Of a DNA stretch of 10,212 nt, positions 6,477 to 10,212 are shown piece after piece (the first letter of the stretch is position 1; each line of letters starts with the position of its first letter). Position numbers and translations under genes: made by a program. The notes beneath the pieces were generated by a model, which did no database searches, was not told the origin of the DNA, and saw only the letters and a program-made list of their open reading frames with translations. Source of the DNA: Chloroflexales bacterium (GTDB lineage: Bacteria; Chloroflexota; Chloroflexia; Chloroflexales; Chloroflexaceae); contig JAAXUL010000213.1 in assembly GCA_013336035.1 (NCBI GenBank), positions 1-10,212 of the forward strand, read 5' to 3'.

Positions 6477-6860
6477 ATGCCCTTGGTGCGCATCGATCTT
6501 CGGGCCGGGAAACCGGCGGCCTACCGGCGGGCGATCGCCGACGGCATTCATCAGGCCCTGGTCGAGACGATCGGCATCCCACCTGACGATCGCTTCCAGG
6601 TGATCACCGAGCACCCCGCCGATGGTATGGTGGTTGACCCAGCCTACCTGGGCATCCAGCGCTCGGACGATGTCGTGCTTGTGCAGGTCACGCTGAGTGC
6701 CGGGCGCAAGCCGGCGCAGAAGCGGGCCTTCTACGCCCGGGCCGCCGAGCTGCTGGCGCGCGAGCCGGGGCTTCGCCCCCAGGACCTCATGATCAGCCTG
6801 CTCGAGACGACCTGGGAGAACTGGTCCTTCGGCGATGGTGAGGCCCAGTACACGCAGTAG
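6477..6860 (+). CDS. Tautomerase-superfamily protein, malonate semialdehyde decarboxylase-like
   Basis: The protein has 127 residues and begins Met-Pro, so Met removal would expose the catalytic N-terminal Pro of the tautomerase superfamily. Length and sequence follow malonate semialdehyde decarboxylase (about 129 residues) closely: DDRFQVITEH, GMVV, QRSDDVVLVQVTL, QKRAFYARAAELLA and the C-terminal ENWSFGDGEAQY. Counting from Pro1, Asp37 is present. Of the two active-site arginines Arg73 and Arg75, only the second has a counterpart (Arg76); the first position is Ala or falls in a one-residue insertion. This is the pattern of general Tautomerase_2 members, so decarboxylase activity is uncertain, and hydratase or promiscuous tautomerase activity is as likely. 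Monomers normally assemble as cytoplasmic trimers. AAGGAG (6465-6470) lies 6 nt before the ATG. It diverges from the DinB-family gene and is convergent with the large regulator; there is no catabolic operon in view to name the substrate. Confidence 0.85.
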   Translation: MPLVRIDLRAGKPAAYRRAIADGIHQALVETIGIPPDDRFQVITEHPADGMVVDPAYLGIQRSDDVVLVQVTLSAGRKPAQKRAFYARAAELLAREPGLRPQDLMISLLETTWENWSFGDGEAQYTQ

Positions 6861-6888
6861 CCTGGCGCGCCCGTCTCGTCAGGCTAAC

Positions 6889-6966
6889 GCGAGGGGGTAG
6901 GCGCCTGGGCCTCGCTGGCCAATCTGGGCATGCCCGTGCTTGCGCAGGGCCCGCGGCCGCAAGCAC
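6889..6966. terminator. Inverted-repeat cluster between convergent tautomerase and STAND genes
   Basis: Three structures lie in the 158-bp gap. GCGAGG / CCTCGC (6889-6894 / 6910-6915) enclose an 8-bp palindrome, AGGCGCCT (6899-6906). GGGCATGCCC (6926-6935) is a perfect 10-bp palindrome. GTGCTTGCG / CGCAAGCAC (6936-6944 / 6958-6966) is a perfect 9-bp stem with a 13-nt GC-rich loop. The last is the best bidirectional terminator candidate. None is followed by a T-run. Confidence 0.5.
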
Positions 6967-7018
6967 TGCGTCGCCTTAGGGACCCGCTCCCAACGACGAG
7001 GCTGGATTGCCCCAGCCC

Positions 7019-10000
7019 TCAGGGCTGCTCTGTGACATGGGCCTCGAGGAGGGCGGTCGCCGCGGCGGGCTCGAGCTGCGTGCCACGGCCCCAGGCTGCG
7101 GCGAACTCCTCAGGCGCAAGGGCCTTCTCCAGACCCGCGCGCAGCTCAGCCAGCGCGCGCCAGCGCGTGAACCACCCTCTGGGGCTCAGCTCGTGGGTGT
7201 GCGCCAGCCCCAGAAGCGTCGCCGCATCTGCGGGGTGGCTCTCGTCGGCGAGAAGCAGAGCGGCAACAGGCAGAAGCCAGAGCGTAGGGACAGATGTAGC
7301 GAAGCGGCGGGCGAATTGGAGCGCGTCGTCCAGGGAGCGGCGCGCGTCGGCGTGAGCGCCTAGGCCGCGCCGGGCGATGGCGTCGCCCAGGTGGGCCTGC
7401 ACCAGCGCCAGCAGGTTCAGCGGCTGCGCCAGCGCCTCTGCGGCGAAGCGCCGACCGAGCGGGTAGTCGCCGCTCACGCTGGCCTGGAGTCCGAGGATGC
7501 TCAGGCACGTGCCCATGGCTGAGGCGTTCTGGATCTCGGCACCCAGTGTGTAGCCTCGCATCGCCGTCTGGCGCGCCGCGTCCAGGTCGCCCTCCAGGAA
7601 GCGCGCCAGCGCGATGAACTGCAGCGCGTGGGCTACGCCGTTTCGGGCGCCGAGCTGCTCGCCGAGGGCGATCTGGCGCTCGCCGTACTCGGCCACCTCG
7701 GCGTAGCGCCCCAGGTGCAGCAGGGCCTCCATCAGGTTGCCCTGGGCGATCAGGACACCGACGCCATTCTCGTCGGCGCGGGCGATCTCGCAGCCTTCAC
7801 GACAGTACTGATAGAACCCCGGAATGTCGCCCGTGTAGCCCCGGCAGATCCCGTAGCGGGCCAGCGTCTCGGCCAGGTGGAAGCGGTCGTCAAGGGCCCG
7901 CAGCAGCTGGAGCGCCGGCTCGAACTGGGCGAGGGCCTGCCCGTAGTCGTTCTCGGTCCGGGTGTAGTACATCCCGAGTGCGAAGTAGGCCAGCGCCTCC
8001 TCAAATACCTGGCCCGCCTGCTGTGCCAGCGCCAGGCAGCGCTCTACCTCAGGCATCGGCACCTGCTGTTCGCGAGGGAAGAGCGAGCGCAAGAGGCTGA
8101 GGCGCGTGGTTAGGCGGGGCCACAGCTCGCCGGCGTCCGCGGGCGCAGGCGCCAGCCGATCGAGGGCCTGCTGAAGCAGGTCGGCGCCCTCGCGGAAGCG
8201 GCCGCGCTTGTCGCCGAACAGCAATACGGCGTGCGCCGCCTGGCTAATCCGCTCGCCCGCTTGCTGCTCGATGGCGCGGCCCCAGGCCTGCCTGATATTG
8301 TCGAGGTCGCTCTCGATCGTCTGGAACGCCTCGGCCTGGCGCCGGCGACGCAGATCCGCCTCCAGGTCGCGCAGCAGATCGAGGTAGTAGATGCTGTGGC
8401 GGTCGCGCAGCGCTTCGGCCTCGCCCAGCGCGACCACGTGCTCGGCGCCGAACTGGCGCAGGAGCTCGTGGACCGTGTAGCGGTTGTCGCGGTCGGGCGA
8501 GATGAATGAGCTGTTGATCAGGGAGCGCAGCATGCGCAGATCGGTGCCGACGATCTGCTCCGCGGCATGGCGCGAGAAGCCCCCGCGAAACACGGACATG
8601 CGCGCAAAGCACACCTGGGCCATGGGGGTAAGGCGACGCCAGGAGACATCGAACACGGCGCGTACGCTGCGCTGCCGTGGCGGCAGCGCCCGCAGGTCCG
8701 CCTCCAGGAAGTCCAGGCACCGCTCGATCTCGGCGGCGATCTCGCGCAGCGAGAGCATGTCGGCCCAGCTTGCCGCCAGGATGAGCGCAAGCGGCATACC
8801 CTGCACCAGCTGGCAGATGCGGATCATCGCGTCGAGGTCGCGCGGGCCAGGGTCGAAGGCGGGGCGGATCTGGCGGACGCGCTCGAGCAGCAGCTGCACC
8901 GCGCCGCGCTCCATCGCCCGCTCATCATCCTCGCCCGCGGGGATCTCGATGCCGCCAAGGGTGTAGACGAGCTCGCCGTCGAGGCCCAGCCGCTCGCGGG
9001 TGGTGACGAGGACGGTGACCTTGGGGGCAGCGTGCAGGATCGCCGGGATCAGCTCGCCGCCCTCGAGCAGCTGCTCGAAGTTGTCGAGCAGCAGCAGCAG
9101 CTGTTTCGGGCTAAGGAGCCTGAGCAGCTGATCGCGCGGCTCGCCCGCCCCGCTCAGACGCAGCCCCAGGGGCTCGGCGATCGCCGCGACGAGCTGGGCG
9201 GGGTCGACGATCGGCGCAAGGGCCACGAAGAAAACCCCGTCGGCGTAGCTGTCGAGCATCGCCAGCGCAGCCTCCTGGGCCAGGCGGGTCTTGCCGATCC
9301 CGCCCGGGCCGAGCAGCGTGATCAGGCGCCGCGCCGACCCGCTGAGCAGCCCCACGATCTGGCCTAGCTCGTAGTCGCGCCCGATCAGGGGCGCAAGCTG
9401 GGTGTCAAGGTTGGTCGGGGTGGGCCGGTGGCGCGTGTCGGCGCCGGCCGGGTCGCTGGAGAAGCGCTGGGCGAGCACGCGCCAGTCAAGGTTCACGCCA
9501 CGTTGCCGGGCGGCCGCAACCTCCTCAGGCGGCATCCCGACGCCGAGCTCAGCTGTCCGGGCCGCCGCGCGCCTGCGCGTCTCGAAGGTGGCGGCCGGGT
9601 GGCCCTCGGCGAGGGCCAGGAGCTCGAGCGGTGTGGTGCGCTCGCCCTGGGCCGCGAGGTGCGACGCAAGGCTCACGAAGGTCATCAGGGCCGTGGGCGC
9701 GAGCCGATGGCGAGCCGCCAGGCCGAGCGCGGTGCGGATCAGCGCCTCTGTCTCAGCCAGAGCCGCCCCGGCGTCCGCCCAGGTAGCGGCGAGCCAGCTG
9801 CTGGCCGCGGCAATCCCCGGCTCATGCTCCAGCGTACGCCAGAGCGCCAGCGCCTCTGCTTGGAGCTGCGCCGCTTGCTGGCGGTCGCCCCGGTCAACGG
9901 CAAGCAAGGCGAGCTCACCAAGCAGGAACGCCTCATCACGGCGATTGGGCAGCACGCGGGCCTGCTCCAGCCCCCGCAGCAGCAGCACCTCGGCCCTGGC

Positions 10001-10212
10001 CGTGTCCCCGCGCAGCCGGGCCAGGATACCCGAGTACGCCCGCGTCGCGTCGGCAAACACGGTGCTGCCGATGGCCTCGTACAGCGTGATGCTTGCCGCA
10101 AAGTGCCGCTCAGCCCCGTCGAGATCGCCCACATCGAGGGCAAGGAACGCGCGCGCTGTGAGCGCCGAGGCGACGGAGAGCCGGTAGCCGGCCTCCTGCC
10201 CGACTGTGACAG
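7019..10212 (-). CDS. Large STAND regulator: TPR tail, NB-ARC ATPase and second TPR array; 5' partial
   Basis: The frame is open to the right edge: 26 codons precede the first GTG at 10132 and still read as TPR-like helix, so the true start is outside the window. At least 1063 residues are visible. In N-to-C order: TPR-like repeats (10210 to about 9600); a tail PPEEVAAARQRGVNL near 9532-9488; linker NLDTQLAPLIGR; an NB-ARC P-loop GPGGIGKT (9310-9287), Walker B LLLLLDNFEQ (about 9100-9071), TTRERLGL and QGMPLAL; a winged-helix-like region ending VHELLRQFG (about 8473-8447); then about 470 residues of TPR-like helices, ending with the tail APEEFAAAWGRGTQL. STAND proteins of this kind are ATP-driven switches, inactive until a ligand binds the repeats, then oligomerising. 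No LuxR HTH is present at the C-terminus, so the output domain (BTAD/HTH, kinase or cyclase in relatives) must be N-terminal and unseen. The ligand is unknown. Two tails in one chain suggest fused modules. Confidence 0.88.
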   Translation of the reverse strand, partial: VTVGQEAGYRLSVASALTARAFLALDVGDLDGAERHFAASITLYEAIGSTVFADATRAYSGILARLRGDTARAEVLLLRGLEQARVLPNRRDEAFLLGELALLAVDRGDRQQAAQLQAEALALWRTLEHEPGIAAASSWLAATWADAGAALAETEALIRTALGLAARHRLAPTALMTFVSLASHLAAQGERTTPLELLALAEGHPAATFETRRRAAARTAELGVGMPPEEVAAARQRGVNLDWRVLAQRFSSDPAGADTRHRPTPTNLDTQLAPLIGRDYELGQIVGLLSGSARRLITLLGPGGIGKTRLAQEAALAMLDSYADGVFFVALAPIVDPAQLVAAIAEPLGLRLSGAGEPRDQLLRLLSPKQLLLLLDNFEQLLEGGELIPAILHAAPKVTVLVTTRERLGLDGELVYTLGGIEIPAGEDDERAMERGAVQLLLERVRQIRPAFDPGPRDLDAMIRICQLVQGMPLALILAASWADMLSLREIAAEIERCLDFLEADLRALPPRQRSVRAVFDVSWRRLTPMAQVCFARMSVFRGGFSRHAAEQIVGTDLRMLRSLINSSFISPDRDNRYTVHELLRQFGAEHVVALGEAEALRDRHSIYYLDLLRDLEADLRRRRQAEAFQTIESDLDNIRQAWGRAIEQQAGERISQAAHAVLLFGDKRGRFREGADLLQQALDRLAPAPADAGELWPRLTTRLSLLRSLFPREQQVPMPEVERCLALAQQAGQVFEEALAYFALGMYYTRTENDYGQALAQFEPALQLLRALDDRFHLAETLARYGICRGYTGDIPGFYQYCREGCEIARADENGVGVLIAQGNLMEALLHLGRYAEVAEYGERQIALGEQLGARNGVAHALQFIALARFLEGDLDAARQTAMRGYTLGAEIQNASAMGTCLSILGLQASVSGDYPLGRRFAAEALAQPLNLLALVQAHLGDAIARRGLGAHADARRSLDDALQFARRFATSVPTLWLLPVAALLLADESHPADAATLLGLAHTHELSPRGWFTRWRALAELRAGLEKALAPEEFAAAWGRGTQLEPAAATALLEAHVTEQP

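Noticed and set aside
8567..9367. 266-codon plus-strand frame opposite the NB-ARC domain, and a similar one at 9402-10187
   Set aside because: The minus strand encodes an uninterrupted NB-ARC/TPR protein with clear P-loop and Walker B; the plus-strand translations are low-complexity shadows.

Overview
The window is about two-thirds or more G+C and densely packed, with six protein-coding regions, one intergenic stretch of about 400 bp and one of about 335 bp. It looks like a chromosomal segment of a high-GC Chloroflexota-type bacterium, possibly of the Chloroflexus/Roseiflexus relatives. That guess rests on family content: a cyanobacterial-AAR-like reductase next to a wax ester synthase, a HAMP-STAS receptor, and a giant NB-ARC/TPR regulator opened by an 'NL..QL.PLIGR' linker. 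No marker gene fixes the lineage. I see no mobile element, CRISPR array, tRNA or rRNA.

Left block (1-2366, plus strand): the 3' part of an acyl-ACP/acyl-CoA reductase-like gene overlaps a complete WS/DGAT acyltransferase by 4 bp (ATGA). Together they could turn activated fatty acids into aldehyde and, after a separate aldehyde reductase not present here, esterify the alcohol to wax ester. A strong GC hairpin separates this pair from the convergent genes that follow.

Second block (2501-5049, minus strand): a lipoprotein sugar-binding protein of the ribose/galactofuranose (YtfQ-like) type is followed by a membrane receptor with an extracytoplasmic Cache-like sensor, a HAMP and an RsbR-like STAS output domain. 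No permease or ATPase gene accompanies the binding protein within the window, which suggests sensing rather than uptake.

Third block (5452-6860): a DinB-superfamily protein (minus) and a malonate-semialdehyde-decarboxylase-like tautomerase (plus) diverge from a 335-bp control region that holds a perfect 12-bp palindrome, a sigma70-like promoter and a leader hairpin.

Fourth block (7019-10212, minus strand): one reading frame of more than 1060 codons, open at the right edge, carries TPR repeats and a module-ending tail, then a complete NB-ARC ATPase, winged-helix-like region and second TPR array ending in a similar tail. This looks like two STAND modules fused head to tail; the output domain lies outside the window.

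The best candidates for something new are the tandem STAND architecture, the binding-protein/STAS-receptor pair with an Asp at the usual phospho-acceptor site, and the two-gene wax ester cassette with an extended reductase.
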